A program made the translations under genes and the position numbers. Source: Paludibacteraceae bacterium (GTDB taxonomy: Bacteria > Bacteroidota > Bacteroidia > Bacteroidales > Paludibacteraceae). From it: 64,000 nt of DNA. The stretch covers positions 1 to 64,000 of the forward strand of contig JAFYMG010000010.1 in the NCBI GenBank assembly GCA_017556705.1. Reading direction: 5' to 3'. Shown here one piece after another: positions 43,094 to 52,031 of the stretch (the first letter of the stretch is position 1; each line of letters starts with the position of its first letter). The notes beneath the pieces were generated by a model. The model had not been told where the DNA came from and did not search any database. It saw only the letters and a program-made list of their open reading frames with translations.

Positions 43094-43228
43094 TATGGGG
43101 ATAGTTCGGGAGCAATACTCGAAGTGCCATTCAAGGCACTTCTTCATCTATGTTCATGCTAATTCCTCTGAGTGGGGACTCTTCGGGCACATCGCTCGGA
43201 GTGCGTTCCGTCGCACTCCTTCATCCCG
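43094..43228. repeat. Two related hairpin repeats with compensating changes
   Basis: Two units of about 58 bases. Each has TGGGGA, TTCGGG, then a stem and CTTCATC. Stem 1: GAAGTGCC (43120-43127) with GGCACTTC (43134-43141), loop ATTCAA. Stem 2: GGAGTGCG (43197-43204) with CGCACTCC (43211-43218), loop TTCCGT. The changed stem positions still pair. In unit 2 an outer stem TTCGGG/CCCGAA (43181/43223) encloses it. Confidence 0.75.
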
Positions 43229-43299
43229 AAACGAGCAAGTAATTTTGAGGCAAAGAGTATCAGTATTTACCTATAAGCGGAAAGTTTATGCGATTTTTC

Positions 43300-43330
43300 T
43301 TGTGTATGTGAGAAAAAAGTAGTAACTTTG
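43300..43330 (+). promoter_or_regulatory. Promoter of valS
   Basis: CTTG (about 43299-43302) followed by TGTATG, 20-base spacer, TAACTTTG (43323-43330). Leader about 85 bases. Confidence 0.75.
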
Positions 43331-43421
43331 CGCGGTTTTTGGCGTTTTTGCTTTTGTACCCAAAAACCCATAAGAAGGCGTTATGCTGATTTATTTGAAA
43401 CATTTATAACACATACGAGAT

Positions 43422-46199
43422 ATGGACGCAAAATACAATCCAACAGACATCGAAGCCAAGTGGTATCAATACTGGCAGGACAACAAACTCTTTCACAGCA
43501 CTCCAGACGGACGTGAGGCATATACCGTAGTAATCCCTCCACCAAACGTGACAGGTGTGCTGCATATGGGTCACGTACTCAACAATACCATCCAAGATAT
43601 CCTTGTGCGTCGTGCACGTCTCGAGGGCAAGAACGCTTGCTGGGTGCCTGGTACCGACCACGCATCTATTGCTACCGAAGCCAAGGTTATCAAACGCCTC
43701 AAGGAGCAAGGTATCAACAAGTCTGACCTCACTCGCGAGGAGTTCCTCAAGCACGCTTGGGCTTGGACAGAGGAGCACGGAGGTATCATCCTCAAGCAAT
43801 TGCGTACCCTTGGTTGCTCTTGCGACTGGGATCGTACTGCTTTCACCATGGATGAGACACGCTCTAAAGCCGTTATCGATGTATTCTGCGACCTCTACAA
43901 CAAAGGTCTCATCTACCGCGGTCTGCGCATGGTGAACTGGGACCCAGAGCGTCAAACTGCCCTCAGCGACGAGGAGGTGATCTATCAAGAGGAGCATAGC
44001 AAGTTGTACTATATGAAGTACTACGTGGTTGAGGCGATAGGCGAAAGTGCACCCCAAAAATCAGCAGATTTTTCGGGGACCCCGCAGGCGAAAGGCGAGG
44101 AAGGCAATGTGATTCACAAAGATGAGAAGGGTTATTATGCTGTAGTTGCTACTACCCGTCCTGAGACTATCATGGGTGACGTGGCAATGTGCATCAACCC
44201 TAAAGACCCTAAGAACCAATGGCTCAAAGGCAAACATGTGATCGTACCAAAGGTAGGTCGCGTGATTCCTGTGATTGAGGACCGCTATGTGGAGATCGAG
44301 TTCGGTACAGGTTGCTTGAAAGTGACCCCTGCGCATGACGTGAACGACTATGCCTTGGGACAAAAATACGACCTCACTACCTATGATATCTTTACTGCAG
44401 ATGCACATGTGAATGTAGAAGGATTGGAGGCAGATATCTATCCTAATGTGGCTGCATACCAAGGTATGGACCGCTTCGACTGCCGCAAGCAGATCGTAGT
44501 AGATCTCCAAGCAGAAGGATTGGTAGAGAAAGTAGAAGACTACACCAACAAGGTGGGCTACTCTGAGCGTACCAATGTGCCGATCGAGCCACGCTTGAGT
44601 TTGCAATGGTTCATCCGTATGCAACACTTTGCAGATATCGCTCTCCCTCCAGTAATGGATGACGATATCGTGTTCTATCCAACCAAATACAAAAACACCT
44701 ACCGCAACTGGCTTGAGAACATCAAAGACTGGTGTATCTCTCGTCAACTCTGGTGGGGACACCGTATTCCTGCCTTCTACGAAAAAGCATTGCTCACAGA
44801 GACCGGCGCTGAGAACTATCCAGAGGATAAGATTATCGTGGCTCCTACCATCGAGGCTGCTGCCGAGAAATCTGGCTTGAGCGTAGATGCTTTGGTGCAA
44901 GACGAAGGTGCACTCGACACATGGTTCTCTTCTTGGCTCTGGCCTATCAGCCTCTTTGACGGCATCGAGAACCCAGGCAATGAGGAGATCAACTATTACT
45001 ATCCAACTGCCGACTTGGTGACTGGTCCAGATATTATCTTCTTCTGGGTAGCACGTATGATCATGGCGGGCTATGAGTATATCGGCAAGATGCCATTTAA
45101 GCATGTCTATTTCACTGGTATCGTGCGCGATAAATTGGGTCGCAAGATGTCTAAGTCGTTGGGTAACAGTCCTGATCCATTGGATCTCATCGAGCGTTTT
45201 GGTGCCGACGGTGTGCGTATGGGTATGATGCTTTGTGCACCTGCGGGCAATGATATCTTGTTTGACGATAGCCTCTGCGAGCAAGGCCGTAACTTCTGCA
45301 ACAAGATCTGGAACTGCTTCCGTCTTATCAAAGGTTGGGAGGTTGCCGATGCCGCTATGCCTGAGACCAACAAGTGGGGCGTAGAGTGGTTCGAAGCAGT
45401 ACTCGCTAAAGCGCAAGTAGAGATCGCTGATCTCTTCAGCAAATACCGTCTCAGCGAGGCCTTGATGGCTATCTACAAGCTCTACTGCGACGAGTTCTCT
45501 GGTTGGTACCTCGAGATCATCAAACCAGCATACGGTCAACCTATCGATAAGGAGACATACGAGAAGACTCTCGGCTTCCTTGATACGATGCTCAAACTCC
45601 TCCATCCATTTATGCCATTCATTACAGAAGAGTTATGGCAAAACCTTGCAGAGCGCAAAGAGGGCGAGAGTCTCATGGTGACTCCATTGGAGCAGGTAGG
45701 CGAAAGTGCACCCCAAAAATCAGCAGATTTTTCGGGGACCCCGCAGGCGAAAGGCGAAGAGGCTATAAGGCAAGCTGCTGCGCAGTACTTTGAGATTATT
45801 TCTTCTATCCGCAATATCCGTGCACAAAAGAACATCTCTCCTAAGGAGGTCTTGACCCTCGTTTGTCCAGAGGCATTGCCAGCAGTGGTAGTGAAATTGG
45901 CGAACGTAGAGTTGGCTGTAGGCGCTGAGAAGAGCGCAGGTAGCGCATCCTTCATTATCGGTACTACCGAGTATAGCGTACCATTGGAGAAGTTCATCAA
46001 TGTGGACGAAGAGCTCAAGAAACTGCAAGCCGAGTTGGCTCACCAAGAGGGCTTCCTCCGTGGCGTAATGGGGAAACTCAGCAACGAGCGCTTTGTGCAA
46101 AACGCTAAACCAGAGGTGGTTGAACTCGAGCGCAAGAAAAAAGCTGATGCAGAGAAACGTATCGCTACACTGAAAGAGGCTATTGCTCAACTCGGTTGA
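43422..46199 (+). CDS. valS: Valine-tRNA ligase with two in-frame palindromic-repeat insertions
   Basis: 925 residues. Class I signature HMGH at 48-51 ([14 protein letters not shown]), CP1 editing domain ([11 protein letters not shown]), KMSKS at about 575-579, anticodon-binding domain and a C-terminal coiled coil (residues about 855-925, ending KEAIAQLG). It charges tRNA-Val with valine. Identical 61-base segments at 44038-44098 and 45697-45757 put the peptide [19 protein letters not shown] into residues about 206-226, just before the editing motif, and about 759-779, in the helical region before the C-terminal coiled coil. The frame is kept at both sites. The enzyme is essential, so both inserts must be tolerated. 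Confidence 0.96.
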   Translation: MDAKYNPTDIEAKWYQYWQDNKLFHSTPDGREAYTVVIPPPNVTGVLHMGHVLNNTIQDILVRRARLEGKNACWVPGTDHASIATEAKVIKRLKEQGINKSDLTREEFLKHAWAWTEEHGGIILKQLRTLGCSCDWDRTAFTMDETRSKAVIDVFCDLYNKGLIYRGLRMVNWDPERQTALSDEEVIYQEEHSKLYYMKYYVVEAIGESAPQKSADFSGTPQAKGEEGNVIHKDEKGYYAVVATTRPETIMGDVAMCINPKDPKNQWLKGKHVIVPKVGRVIPVIEDRYVEIEFGTGCLKVTPAHDVNDYALGQKYDLTTYDIFTADAHVNVEGLEADIYPNVAAYQGMDRFDCRKQIVVDLQAEGLVEKVEDYTNKVGYSERTNVPIEPRLSLQWFIRMQHFADIALPPVMDDDIVFYPTKYKNTYRNWLENIKDWCISRQLWWGHRIPAFYEKALLTETGAENYPEDKIIVAPTIEAAAEKSGLSVDALVQDEGALDTWFSSWLWPISLFDGIENPGNEEINYYYPTADLVTGPDIIFFWVARMIMAGYEYIGKMPFKHVYFTGIVRDKLGRKMSKSLGNSPDPLDLIERFGADGVRMGMMLCAPAGNDILFDDSLCEQGRNFCNKIWNCFRLIKGWEVADAAMPETNKWGVEWFEAVLAKAQVEIADLFSKYRLSEALMAIYKLYCDEFSGWYLEIIKPAYGQPIDKETYEKTLGFLDTMLKLLHPFMPFITEELWQNLAERKEGESLMVTPLEQVGESAPQKSADFSGTPQAKGEEAIRQAAAQYFEIISSIRNIRAQKNISPKEVLTLVCPEALPAVVVKLANVELAVGAEKSAGSASFIIGTTEYSVPLEKFINVDEELKKLQAELAHQEGFLRGVMGKLSNERFVQNAKPEVVELERKKKADAEKRIATLKEAIAQLG
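44038..44098 (+). repeat. Palindromic repeat inside valS, copy A
   Basis: Core 44049-44085: GCACCCC, stem AAAAATC, loop AGCA, stem GATTTTT, then CGGGGACCCCGC. Flanked on both sides by AGGCGAAAG, which looks like a 9-base target duplication, and by other TAGGCGA-type words. Same family, in reverse orientation, as the intergenic copies at 22728 and 22805. Confidence 0.88.
45697..45757 (+). repeat. Palindromic repeat inside valS, copy B
   Basis: Identical over 61 bases to the copy at 44038-44098; core 45708-45744. Offset between copies is 1659 bases, a multiple of three, and both encode the same peptide. Confidence 0.88.
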
Positions 46200-46205
46200 G
46201 CAGTG

Positions 46206-46245
46206 GAGGTTTAGGAGTTTAGAAGTTCAGTAGTTTAGGAGTGTA
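46206..46245 (+). repeat. Tandem 8-base words up to the chorismate mutase start
   Basis: GAGGTTTA, GGAGTTTA, GAAGTTCA, GTAGTTTA, GGAGTGTA, then ATG. Five units fill the whole gap between valS and the next gene. The same words occur after purD (about 4137-4160). Confidence 0.8.
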
Positions 46246-46506
46246 ATGAAGGACTTGCAGGTACTTCGTGCGGAGATCGACCAGCTAGACGAACAGCTTT
46301 GGGAGATTATCGGTAAGCGTGCGGATGTAGTTCGTCAAGTAGGCGAATGGAAGCATCTGCACGGCGAGCAGGTCGTACAGCCCGAGCGTTGGCAGCAGGT
46401 TATTGAGCACTGCCTCGCGCAGGGCAAGCAGTATGGTCTGAGCGAAGAACTTATCCGCGAAGTGATGGAAGCATTGCATAAAGAAAGCGTCAGGGTTGAA
46501 TCCTGA
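46246..46506 (+). CDS. Chorismate mutase, AroQ-type
   Basis: 86 residues, all helical. LQVLRAEIDQLDEQLWEIIGKRADVVRQVGEW is split here into its two halves: LRAEIDQLDEQLWEIIGKR is the first helix of the AroQ fold, then VVRQVGEWK with the active-site Lys, then QVVQPERWQQV. It converts chorismate to prephenate for aromatic amino acids. It starts 46 bases after valS, behind an array of 8-base words, and its last codons form part of a terminator. Confidence 0.88.
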   Translation: MKDLQVLRAEIDQLDEQLWEIIGKRADVVRQVGEWKHLHGEQVVQPERWQQVIEHCLAQGKQYGLSEELIREVMEALHKESVRVES

Positions 46507-46518
46507 CGCTTTTTATTT
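46486..46518 (+). terminator. Terminator overlapping the chorismate mutase stop
   Basis: AGCGTCAGG (46486-46494) pairs with CCTGACGCT (46502-46510), followed by TTTTATTT. The stem includes the last four codons and the TGA stop. Confidence 0.88.
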
Positions 46519-46703
46519 GGGAACTATATACGAGTTGACACTACAACTAGAAACATTACGCAGGTTATTTGAATCAACAACTCAAACAACTTATTTCTTA
46601 TCTCGGCTTACGCCTTCGAACGATTTCTCCAACAACTTCCGCTCGAATCAACTCCCTCGAGCGGCTCAGAATAAGACACAAGGTGTCAATAAGTATATAA
46701 AAC

Positions 46704-47519
46704 CTAGTAACTCTCGTCTTGATTAGGGAAAGAGGTATCTTTCACTGCTGCGATATATTCGCTTACGGCGCCTTTCACCGCCTCGCCCAAGTGCGCAAAC
46801 TGGCGCAGGAACTTTGGCTTGAAGCCTTCGTTTAGCCCTAACATATCGTGCAACACCAGCACCTGACCATCGGTCACATTGCCAGCGCCAATACCTATCG
46901 TTGGGCAACTTACCATCTCTGTCACACGCTTGGCGAGTTCCGCAGGTATCTTCTCCAACACGATGGCAAAGCATCCCGCCTCGTCCAGCAACTTTGCATC
47001 GTGCAATAGTTTCTCAGCTTCCGCTTCGCCCTTGCCGCGCAAGCCATAACCACCCAATTGGTTCACACTTTGTGGGGTCAATCCCAGGTGTCCCATCACA
47101 GGCACACCTGCCTGCACCATGTGACGAATAGCAGGTAATATTTCCTCACCACCTTCCAGCTTTACAGCGTCGGCACCAGACTCCTTCATCATCTTTAGCG
47201 CGTTCGTAACAGCCTGTTCTTCACTCACTTGATAACTGCCAAAAGGCATGTCAATCACCACCAGCGCATGCTCTGCAGCACGCACCACGCCTTTCGTGAG
47301 GAAGATCATTTCGTCCACGGTGATTGGTAGTGTGTATTTATTTCCGCAAACGATATTCGACGCGCTATCGCCCACCAAGATCATCTCTATTCCTGCCTCG
47401 TCTAGCAGACGAGTGAGGGTATAATCATAGCTGGTGAGCATCGCTATCTTCTCGCCGGCTTGCTTCATCTTGCGCAAGCGTGTGGTCGTCATACGACTAT
47501 TTTGAACATGTACGGACAT
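46704..47519 (-). CDS. panB: 3-methyl-2-oxobutanoate hydroxymethyltransferase
   Basis: 271 residues, standard length. Motifs: MLTSYDYTLTRLLDEAGIEM, LVGDSASNIVCG, VDEMIFLTKGVVRAAEHALV, AVKLEGGEEILP, GHLGLTPQSVNQLGGYG and IGIGAGNVTDGQVLVLHD. It makes ketopantoate, the first step of pantothenate synthesis, using 5,10-methylene-THF. Start ATG at 47519; the leader starts with 10-base words (GTATTGGGTA twice, GTGTGGTGTA). Confidence 0.95.
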   Translation of the reverse strand: MSVHVQNSRMTTTRLRKMKQAGEKIAMLTSYDYTLTRLLDEAGIEMILVGDSASNIVCGNKYTLPITVDEMIFLTKGVVRAAEHALVVIDMPFGSYQVSEEQAVTNALKMMKESGADAVKLEGGEEILPAIRHMVQAGVPVMGHLGLTPQSVNQLGGYGLRGKGEAEAEKLLHDAKLLDEAGCFAIVLEKIPAELAKRVTEMVSCPTIGIGAGNVTDGQVLVLHDMLGLNEGFKPKFLRQFAHLGEAVKGAVSEYIAAVKDTSFPNQDESY

Positions 47520-47520
47520 A

Positions 47521-47550
47521 GTATTGGGTAGTATTGGGTAGTGTGGTGTA
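47521..47550. repeat. Tandem 10-base words next to the panB start
   Basis: GTATTGGGTA, GTATTGGGTA, GTGTGGTGTA directly upstream of the panB start codon, followed by the mini-hairpin GGGC-TCC-GCCC (about 47570). Confidence 0.75.
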
Positions 47551-47613
47551 GTGTTGCCTCTAAACAGCAGGGCTCCGCCCGTCCACCAAACACCACATAT
47601 TCGTTTTACGCTG

Positions 47614-47645
47614 CAAAATTACTGCTTTTTTTGCGTATGTGCAAA
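47614..47645 (-). promoter_or_regulatory. Promoter of panB, overlapping the divergent permease promoter
   Basis: Minus strand: TTTG (47645-47642), 20-base spacer, TAATTTTG (47621-47614). Confidence 0.8.
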
Positions 47646-47661
47646 TATTTTTGTACTTTTG
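47630..47661 (+). promoter_or_regulatory. Promoter of the FecCD permease gene
   Basis: TTTG (47630-47633), 20-base spacer, TACTTTTG (47654-47661). It overlaps the panB promoter by 16 bases; the ATG at 47670 is 8 bases after the -7 box. Confidence 0.8.
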
Positions 47662-47669
47662 CGGTCGAA

Positions 47670-48650
47670 ATGCGAAAGAACACCTACATATTCATCGGTT
47701 TGACCCTCCTGTTGGTGGTTTTAGCTCTGCTCAATACTTGTAGCGGTTCACTATGGATTGCTCCTTGGCAACTCACAGACCTATCTCCTATGCAAGAGCA
47801 GATACTATTACACCTTCGTTTGCCAAAGATGATTACCGCCATCTTGGCGGGTGCTTCGCTTTCGGTGGCGGGCTTGATGATGCAGACACTCTTTCGCAAC
47901 CCGCTAGCGGGTCCTTATATCTTAGGCGTATCTTCAGGCGCAAGTTTGGGTGTCGCATTGGTGACGATGGTGAGTTCAGCATTGTTCATTGGTGGTTCAA
48001 CCTGGTTCAGTGGTAGTTTGATTAGCGGAGCGGCGATTGTGGGTAGTGTGTTGGTAATGCTACTAGTCATGCTGATTGCCAAGCGTATCCGAAGTAATGT
48101 GACCTTACTGATCGTGGGTATGATGGTGGGTAATATCGCCGGTGCATTGGTGAATATGATACAAAATTTCGCCAATCCAGATTCGCTTAAATTGTTTATT
48201 GTTTGGACATTAGGATCACTCAGCGGTGTTAGTTGGGACGAACTACCTAGCCTAGCCATTGGCATCGCCATAGCTGCTATTATTGTCTTGATGCTCATCA
48301 AGCCGCTCAATGGTTTGCTCTTGGGTGAGGATTATGCACGTGGCTTGGGCATTAATGTGCAGAGCACGCGCTGGATGATGGTCGTGGCGTCGTGTTTATT
48401 GGCAGGTAGTGTAACGGCTTTCTGCGGACCGATCGCTTTTATCGGAGTAGCAGTACCGCATATCGCACGCGGAGTGTTTGCTACTAGCAATCACCGATTG
48501 ACAGTGCCTGCTTCCGCATTGATTGGCGCGAATATCTTATTGGTCTGCGATATTCTTTGTAACCTTGGCACATACTCGTTGCCTATATCCACGATGAGTG
48601 CGCTGTTTGGTGCACCGATTATCTTGTGGATTGTATTGAAGAAGAAATAA
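47670..48650 (+). CDS. FecCD/BtuC-family ABC transporter permease
   Basis: 326 residues from the ATG at 47670; the longer frame to 47541 crosses both promoters. Eight or more hydrophobic segments with family motifs LRLPKMITAILAGASLSVAG, MQTLFRNPLAGPYILGVSSG and CGPIAFIGVAVPHIAR. It forms the inner-membrane channel for iron-siderophore, heme or B12 uptake with a BtuD-like ATPase and a BtuF-like binding protein, neither of which is next to it. B12 is a fair guess because of the locus at 27 kb, but the sequence does not settle the substrate. Confidence 0.9.
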   Translation: MRKNTYIFIGLTLLLVVLALLNTCSGSLWIAPWQLTDLSPMQEQILLHLRLPKMITAILAGASLSVAGLMMQTLFRNPLAGPYILGVSSGASLGVALVTMVSSALFIGGSTWFSGSLISGAAIVGSVLVMLLVMLIAKRIRSNVTLLIVGMMVGNIAGALVNMIQNFANPDSLKLFIVWTLGSLSGVSWDELPSLAIGIAIAAIIVLMLIKPLNGLLLGEDYARGLGINVQSTRWMMVVASCLLAGSVTAFCGPIAFIGVAVPHIARGVFATSNHRLTVPASALIGANILLVCDILCNLGTYSLPISTMSALFGAPIILWIVLKKK

Positions 48651-48728
48651 AGACAATATGATTGTTTTTAATTTAACGACGAATTAAGGTCAATTAGAGT
48701 TGTCAATTAGTATCAATTTGATGAGTGC

Positions 48729-48779
48729 TTCCTTTGTGAGGTGAAGGAATGCGTCCGCATTAGCACCTTCACAAAGGAA
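48729..48779. terminator. Large bipartite hairpin between convergent genes
   Basis: The outer stem TTCCTTTGTGAGGTG (48729-48743) pairs with 48764-48779 with one bulge. The inner stem is AATGCG-TC-CGCATT (48748-48761). No T run; probably limits read-through in both directions. Confidence 0.6.
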
Positions 48780-48813
48780 TGAATTTATATTACCGCTGAA
48801 TCTTAAGTAAATA

Positions 48814-49327
48814 TCAGACCAATGCCTTTAGCCAAAGTCCAAAGAAGCGGTTGTAAATGATATAACCTTGTGGGGTTTGGTATGCTAATTCTTTGTTGAT
48901 CAGATATTCTAACGCTTTATTCACACTACTTGTTCCTTTGAGATTGTACTTGCGGATTACCCGTCAGCATATCAGTTGAGAAGCTCAAACGAATGCCTTG
49001 GAAGAAGCGTTGAATGAATCCCTCAGCACGCTGCATGGGGGTATCCAACTTACCTACTATAGCCGATGCAAAGACCTTGACAAAACTAGCCAAGGATTTG
49101 GTAGAGAAGATGTCGATATAGAAGCATGCCACATCCTCGCGTTGCTGTAGTTGGTGGAAGACATTGCATATCAATCCAGTTTTTCCCATGCGGCGCGGAC
49201 TCATCAGGGTGACATTTCTGCCATTAGATAATGCCGTGATTAGGTCCTTGGTTTCTTGTTCGCGATCGCAAAAATAAGTAGGACTAACATAGCCATACAC
49301 TACAAATGGATTCTCTAACTCTTTCAT
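48814..49327 (-). pseudogene. Broken ATP-binding protein (P-loop ATPase with internal deletion)
   Basis: The intact start (ENPFVVYGYVSPTYFCDREQ; Walker A-like MSPRRMGKTGLI; ACFYIDIFSTKSLASFVKV) belongs to a Bacteroidales family of roughly 380-residue ATPases often found as mobile or selfish genes. After about residue 120 (SFSTDMLTG) it jumps to sequence whose other frame reads KYNLKGTSSVNKALEYLINK and then YNRFFGLWLKALV and a stop at 48814, which is the normal C-terminal end of the family. The middle part is deleted and the frame shifted, so the gene is dead. Only 133 codons remain open in the first frame (to 48926). Confidence 0.78.
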
Positions 49328-49362
49328 ATTCTGTTGTTTATAAAATTACACAAAAAGTGCTG

Positions 49363-49393
49363 CAAAGGTAGTGTTTTTTTTGAATTGTGCAAA
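49363..49393 (-). promoter_or_regulatory. Promoter of the broken ATPase gene
   Basis: Minus strand: TTTG (49393-49390), 19-base spacer, TACCTTTG (49370-49363), with a hairpin (AAATAGC...GCTATTT) just upstream. Confidence 0.7.
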
Positions 49394-49688
49394 TAAATAG
49401 CATTTTTTTCGCTATTTTTAGTTTAGGGGACGGAGTGAACGAGTAGTTTGTAAATGTTTGATACATTTGTGTTCCTACGGAACGCCTATACTAATGTACC
49501 GTGTATCTACCGTATATCAACCGTATATCTACCGTAGTTAACAGCGGATTGGTAGAGGAAAGATAGAGAAAAGATAGAGGAGAGGGACAGCAATGCTGAT
49601 ACCCTCGCCTCTAATATTTTTTGTGTAGAGCGTAAAGTGAATGGTGTAAAGACGAGAGAAAACCCGCCAAACGCCTAGCACCTACGCA
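49394..49688. repeat. Intergenic: mini-hairpin and four 11-base tandem units
   Basis: GTTCC-TAC-GGAAC (about 49471-49483), then ACCGTGTATCT, ACCGTATATCA, ACCGTATATCT, ACCGTAGTTAA (49498-49541), then GAAAGATAGAG-like words. No gene. Confidence 0.75.
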
Positions 49689-51851
49689 CTAATTCTCAAA
49701 TTGCAGTTCGCCATCGCGGAGAGTGACAATCACGGGCTTTTGATGATCTACCTTGCCCGCGATGATGGCCTTGCTGAGTTCGTTCAACACCAAGCGCTGC
49801 AAGGCACGCTTCACAGGACGAGCACCAAACTGCGGATCGTAGCCCTCGTGGGCTATATAGTCGATAGCATCGTCGGTGATGCGCAAGTCTATGCCACTCT
49901 GCATCAGCATCTTGTGTACGCCCTCAATCTGCAAGCCGACGATGTCGCGAATTTGGCTCTCATTGAGTGGAGTGAACATAATCGTCTCATCAATACGGTT
50001 GAGAAACTCGGGGCGAACAGTCTGACGGAGTAAGTCAAGCACCTGTTGGCTGGTTGTCTCGTGGTCAATGCCCTTCTCCTCGTTCTCGCGGATGAGTTGG
50101 CTGCCGAGGTTGGAAGTGAAGATAATCAGGGTATTCTTAAAGTTGACGGTACGGCCTTTGTTGTCGGTCAAGCGGCCATCATCAAGCACCTGCAACAGCA
50201 CATTAAACCCATCGGGATGCGCCTTCTCAATCTCATCAAATAGCACCACGCTATACGGTTTACGGCGAATGGCTTCGGTGAGTTGTCCGCCCTCGTCGTA
50301 GCCCACATAGCCCGGAGGCGCACCAATGAGGCGAGTGGCGGCGAACTTCTCTTGGTACTCCGACATATCGATACGGGTCATCATATTCTCATCATCGAAG
50401 AGGTAGTCCGCGAGGGCTTTCGCCAACTCGGTTTTACCTACACCCGTCGTGCCGAGGAAGATGAACGAACCAATAGGGCGCTTAGGATCTTGCAAACCCG
50501 CACGCGAACGGCGGATAGCGTCGCTAACTGCCTGAATAGCTTCGTCTTGTCCCACTACACGCTTGTGCAGTTCTTCCTCCAAATGGAGCAACTTCTCGCG
50601 CTCAGATTGCATCATCTTATTCACTGGGATACCCGTCCAACGGGCTACTACCTCGGCGATATCGTCTTCGTCTACCTCTTCTTTTATTAAGAGACCGCTG
50701 TGCTGTCGGATCGCTACGCTGTCAGAAGTCAGATCGCCCTGCGGGCTGTTAGATGCGAGATTGTGTAGGGCGTCTTGGGCGGCACGGATATTGGCTTCGG
50801 CTTGCTGGATCTTGCCATAGCGGATGGTGGCCACCTTCTCGTAGTTACCCTCGCGCTCGGCAATCTCCGCCTCACGTTTCATCTGCTCGATATTCGCTTT
50901 CTCGTTTTGGATAGTCGCCACATAGCCTTTCTCCTGCTCCCAACGCGCATTCATCTCTTTCGCCTCGGCTTGGAGCTTGGTTAGTTGCTCCTCAATAGTG
51001 GCAAGTTTGGCTTTGTCATGCTCCTTCTTGATGGCTTCGCGCTCGATCTGGAGTTGCATGATTTGGCGATTGAGGTTGTCGAGTTCTTCGGGCTTGGAGT
51101 CCACCTCCAAACGCAGTTTAGCAGCTGCCTCGTCCACCAAGTCGATGGCCTTGTCGGGGAGGAAACGGTCGGTGATATAGCGGGTAGAGAGGGTGACGGC
51201 AGCGATGAGCGCATCATCCTTGATACGCACCTTGTGGTGGGTCTCGTAGCGCTCTTTGAGTCCGCGGAGGATAGAGATAGTGGCAGCCTCATCGGGCTCA
51301 TCCACCATCACCATTTGGAAGCGGCGTTCGAGGGCCTTGTCAGTTTCGAAGTATTTTTGGTACTCATCGAGAGTGGTTGCACCCACGGCACGGAGGTCGC
51401 CTCGCGCAAGGGCAGGCTTGAGGATATTGGCGGCATCCATGGCGCCAGAAGTCTTGCCCGCACCCACAAGCGTGTGTATCTCATCTATAAAGAGGATAAT
51501 CTCGCCTGCGGCGTTGGTGACCTCGGTGATGACACCTTTGAGGCGTTCTTCGAACTCGCCTTGGTACTTCGCACCCGCAATCAAAGCACCCATATCGAGG
51601 GAGTAAATTTGTTTGCGCTTGAGGTTCTCGGGCACATCGCCACGAATAATACGGTGCGCTAGTCCTTCGACAATCGCGGTCTTGCCTACACCGGGTTCAC
51701 CGATGAGGATAGGGTTGTTCTTGGTACGGCGGGAGAGGATCTGCAGCACGCGGCGGATCTCATCGTCGCGACCGATCACAGGGTCGAGTTTGCCCGCTTG
51801 GGCGCGTTCACACAGGTTGATGGCGAAACGTTGGAGGTTTTCGGTTTTCAT
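49689..51851 (-). CDS. clpB: ClpB-type disaggregase lacking the N-domain
   Basis: 720 residues, versus about 860 for full ClpB. It begins at the first linker ([20 protein letters not shown]), so the N-terminal substrate-binding domain is absent; no such sequence is found upstream. NBD1 has GEPGVGKT (51-58) and [12 protein letters not shown]; the coiled-coil middle domain spans about 245-365; NBD2 has GTTGVGKT (467-474) and [12 protein letters not shown]. It unfolds aggregates with DnaK. Residues 366-386 ([20 protein letters not shown]) are extra relative to relatives I recall and are encoded by intergenic-type hairpin repeats (50694-50756). The family also makes natural delta-N forms, but here that is the only form. 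Confidence 0.93.
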   Translation of the reverse strand: MKTENLQRFAINLCERAQAGKLDPVIGRDDEIRRVLQILSRRTKNNPILIGEPGVGKTAIVEGLAHRIIRGDVPENLKRKQIYSLDMGALIAGAKYQGEFEERLKGVITEVTNAAGEIILFIDEIHTLVGAGKTSGAMDAANILKPALARGDLRAVGATTLDEYQKYFETDKALERRFQMVMVDEPDEAATISILRGLKERYETHHKVRIKDDALIAAVTLSTRYITDRFLPDKAIDLVDEAAAKLRLEVDSKPEELDNLNRQIMQLQIEREAIKKEHDKAKLATIEEQLTKLQAEAKEMNARWEQEKGYVATIQNEKANIEQMKREAEIAEREGNYEKVATIRYGKIQQAEANIRAAQDALHNLASNSPQGDLTSDSVAIRQHSGLLIKEEVDEDDIAEVVARWTGIPVNKMMQSEREKLLHLEEELHKRVVGQDEAIQAVSDAIRRSRAGLQDPKRPIGSFIFLGTTGVGKTELAKALADYLFDDENMMTRIDMSEYQEKFAATRLIGAPPGYVGYDEGGQLTEAIRRKPYSVVLFDEIEKAHPDGFNVLLQVLDDGRLTDNKGRTVNFKNTLIIFTSNLGSQLIRENEEKGIDHETTSQQVLDLLRQTVRPEFLNRIDETIMFTPLNESQIRDIVGLQIEGVHKMLMQSGIDLRITDDAIDYIAHEGYDPQFGARPVKRALQRLVLNELSKAIIAGKVDHQKPVIVTLRDGELQFEN
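50694..50759. repeat. Hairpin-type repeat inside clpB
   Basis: Contains CTGTCGGATCGC, GAAGTCAGATCG, the 3-base-loop hairpin GCCC-TGC-GGGC and CTGTTAGATG. GAAGTCAGATCG also lies in the riboswitch leader (about 26860), and CTGTTAGATG in the intergenic region at about 39067. Confidence 0.75.
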
Positions 51852-51980
51852 AGTTTAAAACGGATTATATTATATTAAAAACAACTTCAACAACTTGCGC
51901 CCAAATCAACATCCTTGGGCGCCAAGGGGTGTTATCATCCATATTATCACAAAACCCATACCAAACCCCTAAACAGCAAA

Positions 51981-52012
51981 AACCGCCTGCCAAAATGACA
52001 GACGGCTTTTTA
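51981..52012 (-). terminator. Terminator of the polysaccharide locus
   Basis: CCGCCTG (51983-51989) pairs with CAGACGG (51999-52005) with one G-U, extended by neighbouring pairs. Both sides carry A/T runs, so it can act on either strand. It lies 20 bases after the GH9 stop. Confidence 0.75.
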
Positions 52013-52031
52013 TTAGATACCGAGCGGCGCA

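Noticed and set aside
43077..43322. 81-codon frame between IS110 and valS
   Set aside because: Built on the two hairpin repeats; no recognisable product.
44061..45605. 514-codon minus-strand frame inside valS
   Set aside because: Shadow of valS; it has no family motif.
47670..48650. Naming the permease btuC
   Set aside because: FecCD permeases share the same motifs for iron and B12; no riboswitch or ATPase partner is adjacent.
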